From: Salvia splendens
Lineage: Eukaryota; Streptophyta; Magnoliopsida; Lamiales; Lamiaceae
DNA length: 64,000 nucleotides
Reading direction: 5' to 3'
NCBI RefSeq assembly: GCF_004379255.2
Contig: NC_056049.1
Location: 3,410,001-3,474,000 of the forward strand
In this document: piece after piece, positions 21,953 to 32,700 of the stretch
Numbering within the stretch: the stretch's first letter is position 1
Layout of the letters: every line of letters starts with the position of its first letter
Translations under genes and position numbers: made by a program
The notes under the pieces: generated by a model
What the model saw: only the letters and a program-made list of their open reading frames with translations
Told to the model about the DNA's origin: nothing
Database searches by the model: none

Positions 21953-23747
21953 ATGGCCGAGCAAAATCAAATTATGCGGGTAAGGTTTTACAAAATGCTG
22001 GATTACTTTCACATCTTCAATTCGATCGTTTGCTCTGTTTTATTTATGCACAAAATACACAATTGTTGGAGGTAATAATTGTTCGTTGCGTGTGTACGTA
22101 ATATGCAGGCTAAGATGTATGTGGTTTTACAAAATGCTGGATTATAATGCTCATCTTCAATTCTTGTGTTTGCATTGTTTTATTTATGCACAAAATACAC
22201 AATTGTTGGAGATATTACTTATCTGTTGCGTGTGTATGTAATATGCAGGCTAAGATGTATGTGGTTTGATGTAATTTCTAATTATATTACAGATTTGTAA
22301 TTGAAAAATGTCTGCTTTGTATATCATCCGTATAGGTTGACCGGGAAGGTGAGGAATCGACCCCCGTTCTGATTTTGCTTGAGCAAGTACTTAAAAACCT
22401 AAGGATCAATCTCCTCTTGGTAAGCATGCTACTCACTATGATTAGACCTAACCCGAATAAAAGGAAACGTGGTGGTAGAGATGCACCAGAAAAACTGATT
22501 GAGTCCATTCCATACCATGTAAAACAGTTAGACAGGCTTGTCCGTGTAAATGATAAATCATGTATAGACAATCTTCGAATGGATAGAAACACATTTGGTA
22601 GATTATGTCGCCTTTTGCGTGACCGAGTTGGGTTAATAGATCAGAAATTTGTTACGGTTGAAGAACAAGTTGCTATGTTTTTATGCATTCTATCCCACCA
22701 CAAAAAGACACGGATTGTTGGTCACAACTTCATGCGTTCTTCACAAACTGTGTCGAAATATATGCATATTGTGCTCCGTGGAATCCTTACCCTGAACGAG
22801 GTGTTTTTAGTGAAACCCGAGCCGGTTGATGATGCTTGCACAGACCCAAGATGGAGCTGGTTTAAGGTCTGTTAACTATGTGAACTGGCATGTGGTTTTA
22901 GACTTGTTCTTTAAATGTCCCCAATGTCTGACCCTTAATTTTGACACTAAACACTAGGGATGTCTTGGAGCTTTGGATGGTACGTATATCAACGTAAGGG
23001 TTCCTATTGCAGATACCCCAAGGTACCGAAACAGGAAGGGGCAGGTAACAACAAACACACTTGCGGTATGTGATCGACGACTCCGCTTTGTGTACGTACT
23101 GCCGGGATGGGAGGGCTCAGCAGGTGATTCCAGAATTTTACGTGATGCTATTAGCCGGCCGCTTGGACTTAAAGTTCCCAAAGGTGTAAATTTTTTATTT
23201 TTCATTGATAATGCAAAACATAAATATGATTACATATTGTCCTAATGCGAAGATTATGATGCACCTTCGCTCCTTTTTTATAGATTGCTATTACCTATGC
23301 GACAATGCATATTGTAACAGTGAAGGATTCATCACTCCATATAAAGGCGTCCGATATCATTTGAAGGAGTGGGGACCTGGAACACAAGCTCCTCAAACTC
23401 CTGAAGAACTTTTCAATTTGAAGCACACAAAAGCAAGGAATGTGATTGAGCGTGCCTTTGCGGTTCTTAAGATGCGTTGGGGAATCTTGCGCAGCCCGAG
23501 TTTCTACCCTATCGATGTGCAAACCGGTTTGATAATTGCTTGCTTCCTGCTGCACAACTTCATTCGTACAAATGCAGAAGTGGATCCCATCGAGGACTTC
23601 TTACCTTCTCAAGCAGATGACGGGGGTACCAGTGACAATGAAGAGCCGGTTGTGCATACCATTAATGTTGTCTCGCCTACAGCTTTGTGGACGAAGAAGA
23701 GGGATGATTTGGCGGCTGCAATGTGGGGTCAAAGGATGAACGGGTGA
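21953..23747 (+). CDS. PIF/Harbinger DDE transposase
   Basis: Four exons, 21953-21979, 22336-22866, 22958-23183 and 23284-23747, give 415 aa without stops. The tiny first exon (MAEQNQIMR) was chosen because its donor GGGTAAGG and the acceptor TATAG join in phase with the long N-terminal frame. Residues of about 60-180 form the helical N-terminal region with LRMDRNTFGRLCRLLRDRVG. The DDE_Tnp_4 catalytic triad is visible: D193 in LGALDGTYI, D243 in GSAGDSRIL and E316 in NVIERAFAVLKMRWGI. YRNRKG, followed downstream by NTLAVCD, is also typical. It cuts and pastes the element at its inverted repeats, in the nucleus, with a Myb/SANT partner. Transcription converges with the B3 gene. HARBI1-type domestication is unlikely because the termini are still present. 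Confidence 0.93.
21985..22266 (+). repeat. two-copy tandem duplication in transposase intron 1
   Basis: A unit of about 140 bp beginning GGTTTTACAAAATGCTGGAT and ending in ATATGCAGGCTAAGATGTAT occurs twice in tandem (about 21985-22120 and 22121-22266). The copies differ by scattered substitutions and small indels. Each contains a TATGCAG acceptor-like site. Confidence 0.85.
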
Positions 23748-24346
23748 AAGTGGTACCATTCGATTCTGAATTACTGAGGTTTGCATTTATGTAAGTGCGG
23801 TTTCCTACTGGACAAAAAAATGGTGGTTATGAACTGATTACATTTTCTAGTGTGATACTTTGATATGTATTGCTTAGTTGCAACATTTATATCTTGTATT
23901 ACTAATATATTATTGGTTAGCGTATTTTCAATTTTAAGTATGAATCCGTATGATTATATTGTTGTTTCAATGATGGTATGATATTTTTCTTACCTTCATA
24001 ATTCTAGCATTACCAAATTGGGAGAGTCTTCCCAGAAATGGTCTGAGGGTTTAAATTACCACACTACCTCGATGAGTAATGATACAAATATATTGCGTAA
24101 CGTATAGTGCGCATTATAATATACTCCACCTTGTGTATCTCATAAGAACTGGAACCATTTAAAAACATAATAGCATTAATATGAACCACAGTACCATACA
24201 TTACACCCACTGATCTAGCATATTAGCAACACCACCCGAAAATTTGCGAGGATCAATTGAGCGTACACACATCAAGTCTCCAAACGATATTATAAAATTA
24301 AGCTAACTAGTACTGCATATACTACCATCCCATCTTCCAACGTGTC
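23748..24346. other. convergent 3' regions inside the Harbinger element
   Basis: AT-rich DNA between the transposase stop and the stop of the B3 gene on the other strand. No further gene seen. Confidence 0.5.
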
Positions 24347-25617
24347 CTAAGGATGATCAAACCACACGTAAAATTGGACAAGCAATGCATCAACGAGCTC
24401 AAAATGGCAACGCACCCCTTCCACCAGATTGTGCTCGTGTTTGAACCGTGCCCATCCATGCTTCACCCATATCTTCCTCGAGCTGTGTTTCAATGTACAT
24501 CGCCACATCCCTCCTTCGGTCACCAGACACACTCCCGCTTTAATAGCTCCCATTGGGATATGGCGGTTCCAGAAGCATAACGGGATCTCAATGTTGCGAT
24601 CGATGTTCGTCTGGGTTAGTTCAATGACGAATGTAGGGTTCCCATCGATGCTTAGTGCCCCGCTATCGTCCGCGTAGTCCTCATCCACGATTGTGTCAGA
24701 TTCAATATCCGATGGCACGTAATCGTCGGACGTATCGATGTCCGGGGAGTAACAATCTGCCTCATCGTCGTCTACAACAACTACACAGACAAAGGATCAT
24801 ATATTTTAGTCTCTTATGATCAAATGCGGTCAACGTTGAGTTCATAGGGGTTAAGCAATGACAGCTTATAGCAGAAGTGGAAAAAACAACAAGTATGCTC
24901 AGTCGATTGAACTGAGTTGAATCAAATCACACCAAATCAGAGTTTTGACAATGTTGATTTTATTCCCTTAAAGTAAGTGGAAGAACCATGACAGTGTTGA
25001 TGCAAATTTGATTCATGCTCAAAGGTTTCCTCGAACACACAAATTTAAAAACTGAATTCTAACAAATTTCCATCTGTTCTAATACAATTTGCGTATTCGG
25101 TTACATTCACTTCATGAGTTGTGCAGATATGACCCAAAATACCAACAAACTTTAATGTGGCAAGTGAGTTTACCGTCAACGTCTCCCTGTGGTGGACAAT
25201 GTGTGGCGCTATCAAACCGCTTCACGTTGAAAACCCCAACATCGACCAAAGTGAAGGTCAGATGATCTCCGTGTATGACATTAGTAGCCCGAACAAACTC
25301 GCGCCATCCGGAAGAGAAGAAGAACCCATTGGATAGCTTCAGAATTCGCACCGTGTATCGTACTCCATTCGGCCAGACGAGCCTACAGTCGAACGGAAGG
25401 TCATACCCGTGAATCGCCACGAACTCCGGAGGAAGTCGCTGCAACATATAAGATTCTATGTAGTGAGCATACCGGCGAGTTTGCCTTTTATGAACGGGTG
25501 AAAGCAACATACCATGTCATCTTTGCAACGCTCTTGGTGGAAAACCTTGATGAAGGAGGGTAGTCGTTGGTAGTCCGGATCAACATTCGGGATGGAGTTC
25601 GAACCTTCGCCTCCCAT
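24347..25617 (-). CDS. B3-domain protein (REM-like), two B3 domains, inside the Harbinger element
   Basis: Three exons on minus, 25617-25513, 25438-25174 and 24771-24347, give 264 aa in phase from MGGEGSNS (an in-frame ATG also lies seven codons upstream). The first B3 domain spans about residues 15-112: [40 protein letters not shown], then [20 protein letters not shown]. An acidic linker ([20 protein letters not shown]) follows. The second, more divergent B3-like domain is in the last 95 residues: [40 protein letters not shown], then CHFELVD. B3 domains are plant DNA-binding folds; REM-type members include VRN1. The protein is presumably nuclear. It is intact, yet it sits between transposon genes, not in host DNA. 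Its target is unknown; binding the transposon or host promoters are both possible. Confidence 0.88.
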
Positions 25618-26354
25618 TAGAATGTGTATGTGCTGCAACTTTAAGTTAGGCTTTGTTCCTTACGATGAAGTGTGCTATAAGGATTATATACATATTTTCT
25701 ATAGAGAAATGACAAGCTAATGCATTAAAGAAAAGTGTGGGAGAAAGTGGAGATAATTTATGATATCTGAGACGGTTGGTGAGGAAAATAAATTGAGGAG
25801 TTGAACATGCCTATACATTGCTTTCCTGCAAAGCCGATAGTGGGTGGGAGTTGATATAAATGGAGTGCATAACGTTTAAATCACAGACCATATTAATGAG
25901 GCTACATATTTTCTTCGTATGTATAGATGAGTGGATGGGGTAAATTGAGTAAAATAGGGCGCAATATGTTACATTTTAAATGAGAAACAATAACTAAGTA
26001 ACTATACAGATTCCACGTTGCATTTGAATACATGCACATTGAAGTCAAAGTATGTCAACTTTCCATTTAATATGGCTATATCATAAAATATAGCTTTCAC
26101 AGTCCGATCAAGATTGATGTTAAAGACAATGTAGGCCGGCGAGATATTAAATGTTTTTTGTACCAAAACCCTAATGGATTTGACAAATATCTACCATATG
26201 GTAAATGCTATTCCAAAACCTAATGGATTTGACAAATATCTACCATATGGTAAATGCTATTCCAATCCGCCTTCAAATGCATTAGTAGAGCTTCCACGGA
26301 AGAATGTCTATATAACAAGCCATAAATTTGCATTTGTGTACAAACAACTGGAAA
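25618..26354. other. divergent promoter region between B3 and Myb-like cargo genes
   Basis: About 740 bp between two genes that start away from each other, so it should hold both promoters. The only structure seen is a 49-bp tandem duplication at 26165-26263. Confidence 0.45.
26165..26263 (+). repeat. 49-bp tandem duplication upstream of the Myb-like gene
   Basis: AAAACC(C)TAATGGATTTGAC and the following bases up to GTAAATGCTATTCC occur twice in direct tandem, differing by one C. The copies are almost identical, so the duplication is recent. Confidence 0.95.
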
Positions 26355-27191
26355 ATGTTCTCCCGTATTCCAGCTCAAGCATCATTTTTCTATAGTGGAA
26401 AATGGATCCAAGAGATGGATTATGTCTTGCTCACCACCCTCATCGAGATGAGGAATGGCATTGGAAGGGACGATGCAGCCTTCCCCAATTATATGATTAG
26501 ATTATGTGTTAAATTGATTAACCGTCGTTTTGGTTGTGAACTTTCATGCAGCGACGTCAATACGCGGCTCATGGTTCTGAAGCAGCGATATGAAACGTTC
26601 AAGGTATTGGTCGCCACTCACGGCGTTCGTTGGGAACAGGCCGACAAAATCGTGGTGGCCAATGAAGAAGTCTGGAGGGGGGTACTCATGGTGCGCATAT
26701 TCATCTTTAATTCATGTATTGGTGATTGTTTCTTTAAAAGGATTATGAACAGTCGTTTTGTTTTTTTCAAGCTGAATGCGTTCGCCGGTGCGTACTACCA
26801 TCGCGACGAACCACATTTTAACGAGCTAGCCACTATATTCGGTTACAATGACGTGAAGGTAGAGGATGCAACCGAGGTGATAACCATATCCGACAACACT
26901 GAGATCGTAGTCATTACTGACACTGTCGAGCCAAACGCCCCCGTTCGTGGGCGTATGCAACAATTGGATGTGGATCTTGATGAGGTCAACTCACCCTCGC
27001 CTGGGGCAGCATGTCGTGTTCGCCGTAAGCTATTTCATTTTGATTCGGTGAAACTAGACCTAGACCACCTATCATCCTCAAATTCGCCTAGCCGCGTCAT
27101 ACCTGCGAAGAAGCTAACAGTGTCTTCACCCAAAGGTTCCTCGGGGGCTTCTTGCAGCCCGCTCCCAAGGTCTCGCAAGACGTTACCATAG
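26355..27191 (+). CDS. Myb/SANT-like (LIMYB-type) protein, inside the Harbinger element
   Basis: Two exons, 26355-26690 and 26772-27191, separated by an 81-nt intron that is itself open, so retention would keep the frame. The start MFSRIPAQ is one of several in-frame ATGs; the next is MDYVLLTTLIEMRNG. The first 120 residues follow the Myb_DNA-bind_3 pattern: MDYVLLTTL, LINRRFGCELSCSDVNTRLM, LKQRYETFKVLVATHGVRW, then VVANEEVWRG and FNELATIFG. This pattern is found in L10-interacting MYB-like plant proteins and in transposon accessory proteins. The C-terminal half is acidic then serine/proline rich with basic patches (RVRRKL, PAKKLTV), suggesting nuclear location. Its start is divergent from the B3 gene. 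Intact. Confidence 0.82.
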   Translation: MFSRIPAQASFFYSGKWIQEMDYVLLTTLIEMRNGIGRDDAAFPNYMIRLCVKLINRRFGCELSCSDVNTRLMVLKQRYETFKVLVATHGVRWEQADKIVVANEEVWRGVLMVRIFIFNSCIGDCFFKRIMNSRFVFFKLNAFAGAYYHRDEPHFNELATIFGYNDVKVEDATEVITISDNTEIVVITDTVEPNAPVRGRMQQLDVDLDEVNSPSPGAACRVRRKLFHFDSVKLDLDHLSSSNSPSRVIPAKKLTVSSPKGSSGASCSPLPRSRKTLP

Positions 27192-27758
27192 GTCGTGTCG
27201 ATGTAGTTTCAACCGTATAGTATGCATTTTGTCGTAAGTTTAGCAAGGTGAGGTACTTATGTCGTAATGTTTTGCTTAAATTCCTCATCCTTAGTAGTCG
27301 TATCCTTAAATTAGTAGGAACTTTAGGGTAGCAATGTTATGTTTTTATGGCATCATCTATAGAATTGTACGTCGAACGTACTTGTCGACGGATGGGTCGA
27401 ATCTGTATACTGATATGTAATTTGGGAATGCAGGTATCGATGGTTTAAGTCTATATAAGAATTTGGGCGTATGCCATATGTTAATTACATTGCTAATCCC
27501 AGTACTTTATAATCGACAAATATAATAGTCAATCATGCAAGAGCTAATCTCAAAATTTAAGCATCACACTGTAACCAAAAACTGTCCATATTTCATCATT
27601 CACACATTACCATGTGCCTGGATGGATAACATGATCTTAAACAGAGTTCATATATTGTTCGGAGTTCTTCATATACTACCGCAAATGCATAAAAGACGTA
27701 CTACGTATAATGTAGTGGCCCTATACGACAAAATAATAGGATACGTCGACCCCAACAT
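27192..27758. other. convergent 3' regions inside the Harbinger element
   Basis: AT-rich sequence between the stop codons of the plus-strand Myb-like gene and the minus-strand ORF1-type gene. Nothing else recognised. Confidence 0.45.
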
Positions 27759-28949
27759 TTAATGTAGCATCCCATCAGTGTCCAGAAGATCTAGCACGAA
27801 TGCCGGCCGAGCAATCTCATCCAGACCCCGAAAAAGATCCATAAGCTCGGGCTCCTTCACAAGCTTTTTGGCTGCATAAAATTGTTGCTTTATGGTGAGG
27901 CCGATCATACCTTTCACTTGATTGTACACCTCCGTTCTCTTCGTGCTAAGGTCGAACTCATAACCAATTCGACTCGAGATTTCCTTCAACCGGTCATTTG
28001 TGTCTTCATGGATGCGAGTCATCAAATTAAGGACACTATCAATCTTGTCTACCTTGTCCATAGAATTAACAGCTTTCCTTTTCTTGTTCTTGTTGGGCGG
28101 CACCTGCGGAGCAGCTGCAATAGGAACCGACGTACTCTCGTCGACCATCTCAGGTATCATACCCTCGGGGAAGACGTGGTCGGGGTAGAGTTCGTCTAAG
28201 GTCAGTGGGGAATACTTTTCTGAATCTTCACTTAAAGGCACCTTGGAGCCATAGATCCTGTGAACCGCATCCCCTGTGTCAACAGCCCGAGTTCCCTCCG
28301 CGCGGTCCTTCCCGAATATCTCTTTCCAGTCGTTCAACAAGGGCCAAGACTTGTTCCTCATATATTTCGCATTGCTGTCTTTCTGACATACACATGGAAG
28401 AAAACATTAGTTAGGAAGCTAACACAGAAAAATGCACAACTCCCAATTAAGACGCAACCTGCACGACTTGTGCCCATTGTTCATCATCGATGTCTATTTT
28501 GTAGTTGCCATCTGCATTGAAACCCACACCACTTCGGTCAAGTATTAAAATTAGCGAGTAGTAGTTCCTCTTCCAAGTAGATATCTTAGACTTGATGTGA
28601 GGGTGAACACATAAGTCGGTCTTTGGGAATTCGCGGCGAAGTGCCTCTTTTGCACGGGTTAAATAGCCAGCACGGAAGCCATTATCCGATTTCCATCCAG
28701 AAGCAGCCAGCTCCTTCATTGTTGTCATAAGGATCTCCTCCTCGCGTTGTGTCCATACACGTCTTGACTTGTCGACTGCAATTCCTCGGCCGATTAGAGG
28801 ATCTGGATCAACTAGAAAAAACCATTTCGTCCAGTCAATTGTTATGGAAAACCTGATCATACCGGAATGAAGGAAATCCAAGTAGAGGGATTACCATCTG
28901 TCATTGGGCTGTCGTTGGTGTCATTGGCACTCAATTGTTGGGAACCCAT
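27759..28949 (-). CDS. Harbinger ORF1-type Myb/SANT-like protein
   Basis: Three exons on minus, 28949-28895, 28811-28459 and 28382-27759, give 343 aa in phase. The start MGSQQLSANDTNDSP has a good context and a perfect donor (ATG|GTAATC). Residues of about 25-130 form a trihelix/Myb-SANT-like domain: RRVWTQREEEILMTTMKEL, LTRAKEALRREFP, KSKISTWKRNYYSLILILD, then SGVGFN. The NAKYMRNKSWPLLNDWKEIF block, following the spliced KDS, is the signature of plant PIF/Harbinger partner proteins. These bind the element ends and bring the transposase to DNA in the nucleus. The C-terminal part has a basic PPNKNKKRKAV patch and a helical region. It is transcribed away from TOM1, so its leader and promoter lie between it and the right terminus. 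Confidence 0.9.
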
Positions 28950-29674
28950 GGGAGCTAGCTTCAACTAATTACTAATATTTTACACATTCACCCAGAAAAA
29001 GGCATGGAACCAATAAATCAGTAATCCACCCAACCAAAGAATGACCACAAAACCGACACAAATTATGAATCTCAGAATGCATTATCGTGTAGATGGGGAA
29101 ATTGGTTCAGGTTATAATAAAACATATAATCGGACTTTTGCAAAAGACGAAGGCAATGAAATGGTAAACACCTAACAGAAATTTAGAACCTTAACCCTAT
29201 TTCATTTGTGCATATGTTCAATTATACAGTACACAAGATAATTTTCTATTGCTTGAGCAGGTGATAGGCGAACATACCACCGAAACTCGAAATCGATGAA
29301 ATCGATGACCGGTCGGCTTCGCCACAATCTGGAAGAGCTTTCTCCTGCTGGGAATCGCAGAATAGCTCGAATAAATTGAAGTGGGTGTTGAATTCCCAAT
29401 TTGAGTGAAAAACGAAAATATGAGGCGCCATTCTTAATTTTGGGTACGCGCCAAATAAATTGTCGGAGGGCTTTTCTGGAATTATTAGAAATTGATGAGG
29501 CTATTTTGGGGAATTTAAAAAGGAATCATACATATGGGTGTGCCATACCAAACAGCTAAATTACAAACACAAGTGTACTATATTGACAAACAAATATCAC
29601 TCGGTGATGACTATACAATTCAGCCAACATCAATATGGTGTTGACTATATGCAAACACATGTTGGTCTATACTG
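28950..29674. promoter_or_regulatory. right-end control region between Myb/SANT gene and TOM1
   Basis: No coding sequence; the two flanking genes are transcribed away from it, to the left on minus and to the right on plus. At 29448-29455 GCGCCAAA reads TTTGGCGC on the minus strand, a perfect E2F consensus, and a second GGCGCC palindrome is at 29424-29429. A promoter for the Myb/SANT gene is expected here; a role in TOM1 expression is inference. Confidence 0.45.
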
Positions 29675-29690
29675 CCAAACAATCGAGCCC
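29675..29690 (-). repeat. right terminal inverted repeat of the Harbinger element
   Basis: CCAAACAATCGAGCCC, followed by TTG at 29691-29693. Its reverse complement matches the left terminus at 14 of 16 bases. Confidence 0.75.
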
Positions 29691-29766
29691 TTGAAATAGG
29701 CAACACAGTAATCAATTTTGACATACTCATCTTCTCAGAGAAGAGAGAGGAGGAGGGTTGAGCACG

Positions 29767-32700
29767 ATGACCAGAATGCTGATGAGCTTTCCGGCCATCG
29801 ATGCCGGCGCCGGAGTGATGACGGCCAGCTGGTGGGATGAGATCAACGAGTCCGTCGCATGGCAAGACGGGATATTCTACTCTCTCTGCGCCTCCTATGC
29901 CCTCGTTTCCGCCGTTGCCCTTGTTAGTTTACATCTATATTCTTCCTATTTCATCTCTACCGTATAGTTTTTTCTTGAATTTCTGCTTGCTTTTGAATTC
30001 TGGTTAGTGATCTTGCTTTCTTTCGTGGAAAACGGAAGCTTTAGAACTGAAATATAGGAGCCTAGTATACTCGGCGAAATGGATTTTGACTCAATTTTGT
30101 TTTTATAGCGAATTCGTATGTATGTAGGTAGTTTTTGAATTAGCGATTATTCCTCCCGAATGTCGTGGGGTGTGAACTGAAAATTTTGGGGCTAATTTGA
30201 GCTGCGTTAATTTCGATGTATTTAATCACTAATTAATTGATACTGGTAAGGCTCACTATTGAGAGGGGAGTCCGAGAAGGATTCCTTGTTGATTTCATAA
30301 GGACATTTTTCTTTATTCTTTTTTTGATCTTTTCGATTAACATACCAACTTTTATCAGTTTAGCTCCGTATCACTCTAATTCTCAGACTCCTTCCCCCTT
30401 GGATTCCCCAATTATACATCCAACTACACTTTTGAGGAGGATTAGTAAAGTTCTTCCTCTTGGTCAACTCTAATGGAAAATTTTACTGTTCTTAAGACTT
30501 TTGGGGCATTTTAAGTTTGTGACAGTTGCTAGTTGTAGATTATCATCTGTCGGAGATCAGATTGGGGTTTGGTATATTTTATAATCATAGTTTAAATGTT
30601 GCAGAGCGAAAAGAGAAAGTACTCTGTTACCTGTCTTATGGTTGTGCCCTCCAGACATCAATGACTACAAGCTTTATCTTATCTACATGAGCACCTCTAA
30701 GTTATAACTGTTGTCACGATTGACAAATAAGTTTAAGTAGATTATCTTTATCTTTATCAATTTGGTTCACAAAGAAGTGCAAGCAAATTGTTACCCACTT
30801 ATGCGATTGTGATCATATCAGACATTTTTTTATATACTTTGGAACCACTCATTTGGCCTTTTCCGAAAGGTGTTTTTAATCAACATTTATGAGAAGTCAT
30901 TTTCCATAACTTCCACCTGTTTGATTCTCATGTTGGAGCAAATATAGTTGAGGGAACAAGAAAGAGGAAAACACTTTTTATGATACCACTCTTGTAATTA
31001 ATCTTGTATGATATTTATCGTGTCTTTAGTGTTTCTCCATGTGAGTTTCTAAATCATATTTTTCAGCTTAAAACTAATGTTGATTATGGAATATGAACAT
31101 GATTGCATATCTGGGCTGTGAGGACTTCATTGCAAGAGAGTGCTTTTCCTAAACACATGTTAATTTACTTTCTGCAGATTCAATTGATAAGAATTGAACT
31201 TAGAGTGCCCGAATATGGTTGGACCACACAAAAGGTTTTCCACCTTATGAACTTTATAGTAAATGGAGGTATGAAATTATAGTTTTATGTCATACTCATA
31301 CATATTTCTACCTATTTAACTAATAATTGATGTGTCCCCTGCAGTGCGTGCTATCGTGTTTGGATTTCATAAAAATGTCTTTCTTCTACATCCTAAGGTA
31401 AGATACTGAAGTATTGTTCATTGATTTGTTTGATGTGATCCTCCTTTATTGATCCATGCTTCAAGTTACTGCCCTATTAGATTTGAGCTATGTGGAAGTA
31501 AGAATATTGAAGAGTATCACCAATGCCTTTGTAGATCATTAAAGAACAGGTCCTAGATTAATAAAAGTCCAATAATATAGCTAATAATGTTCATAATGGA
31601 TTTGTAGCATTCAGTGTCCATTTTAATATGATGGCATAAGATAAATTGAGTGGGCAAAGTTTTATTGAAGTTTCTCAACAGCAAGGAGTGCAATTGGGGT
31701 TGAAAGGAACTCCTTGCCAGAACAGTTTTTTACATTTTTTTTAATCAGTGTTTGATTCGGTATAAGGTGTCTCAATTGAAATAATATTTTATGGATCTAC
31801 AGCATAGATTGTCAAACATTTTCCATGCTTCATTATTATACCCAATTGTAAATTTAATTTCCACCATTTCAGGCCCTCTCTTTGGTTTTGCTGGAATCTC
31901 CTGGCCTGCTCTTCTTCTCCACATATACTCTTCTTGTCCTTTTTTGGGCAGAGATATATCATCATCAGGTATGATATGTGATATGATGGTATTAATTGCT
32001 TATGACTTGTAAATACAGTTGTCACTTAAGGAATCCCACCCTGTAATATTTCAGGCCAGAAGCCTGCCGACTGATAAACTAAGAATCTGGTACTTTGCTA
32101 TCAACAGTGGAGTATACTTTGTGCAGGTGCATTCCATCACTCTAGTTTGACTGCTATTATATCTTGAATTATGTTGTCTGTCTATTTGTGGGAACAATAT
32201 ATATTAAATGTTGCATAGATCAGTTATAAATGTCTTTCTGATGTTTCTTGGATATCTTGAATCCACGTTGTGCTTGGCCTATGCTCCCCTGATCCATGGG
32301 CTTCTACTTAGTCAACTCATTTACTATACCTCAGCTTTTTTGCGCATCAGTTTGGTGATATATGTAATCTGGCTTCTCTCATCAGGCTGGTATTTGGGTG
32401 TACCTCTGGATAGATGATAACAGCACTGCAGAATTTGTTGGAAAGATATTTGTTGCAGGTTAACCATTCCTAGTCCTATTATTTCTCATTTCAAGATATG
32501 CAAAAGTTAGAGGCTTTGCCTTTCTTAGTTTGCTTGAGATATCCATATGGCACTTGTCTGATCTTCCGTAAGTCTTTTGGTCTCTGCAGTGGTTTCATTT
32601 GCAGCTGCATTAGGATTTCTGATGTATGGAGGAAGGTGAATGTCAAAAGTTTTTATGTTGGTTGCTTTTCTTTAGAAGAAAAAATTATACAATCCTCTTG

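Larger units (their letters stand above)
21358..29690. mobile_element. complete 8.3 kb PIF/Harbinger transposon carrying four genes
   Basis: The first 16 bp (GGGCACGTTTGTTTGG) match the reverse complement of the last 16 bp (GGGCTCGATTGTTTGG) at 14 positions. The trinucleotide TTG flanks both ends (21355-21357 and 29691-29693), the 3-bp duplication size of PIF/Harbinger (more often TTA or TAA). Both subterminal regions are rich in CAAAC/GTTTG words. Between the ends lie four apparently intact, spliced genes: a DDE transposase (+), a B3 protein (-), a Myb/SANT-like protein (+) and an ORF1-type Myb/SANT-like protein (-). The gene order is two convergent pairs. Usual plant members have one transposase and one Myb/SANT ORF. 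With an intact transposase, Myb protein and termini, the element could be autonomous; that is inference. Confidence 0.8.

Noticed and set aside
21953..23747. Domesticated HARBI1-like host gene
   Set aside because: Terminal inverted repeats, TTG duplication and a matching ORF1 partner show it belongs to a transposon.
30237..30473. Small gene in TOM1 intron 1
   Set aside because: Low-complexity frame without ATG context or conserved motif; inside a spliced intron.
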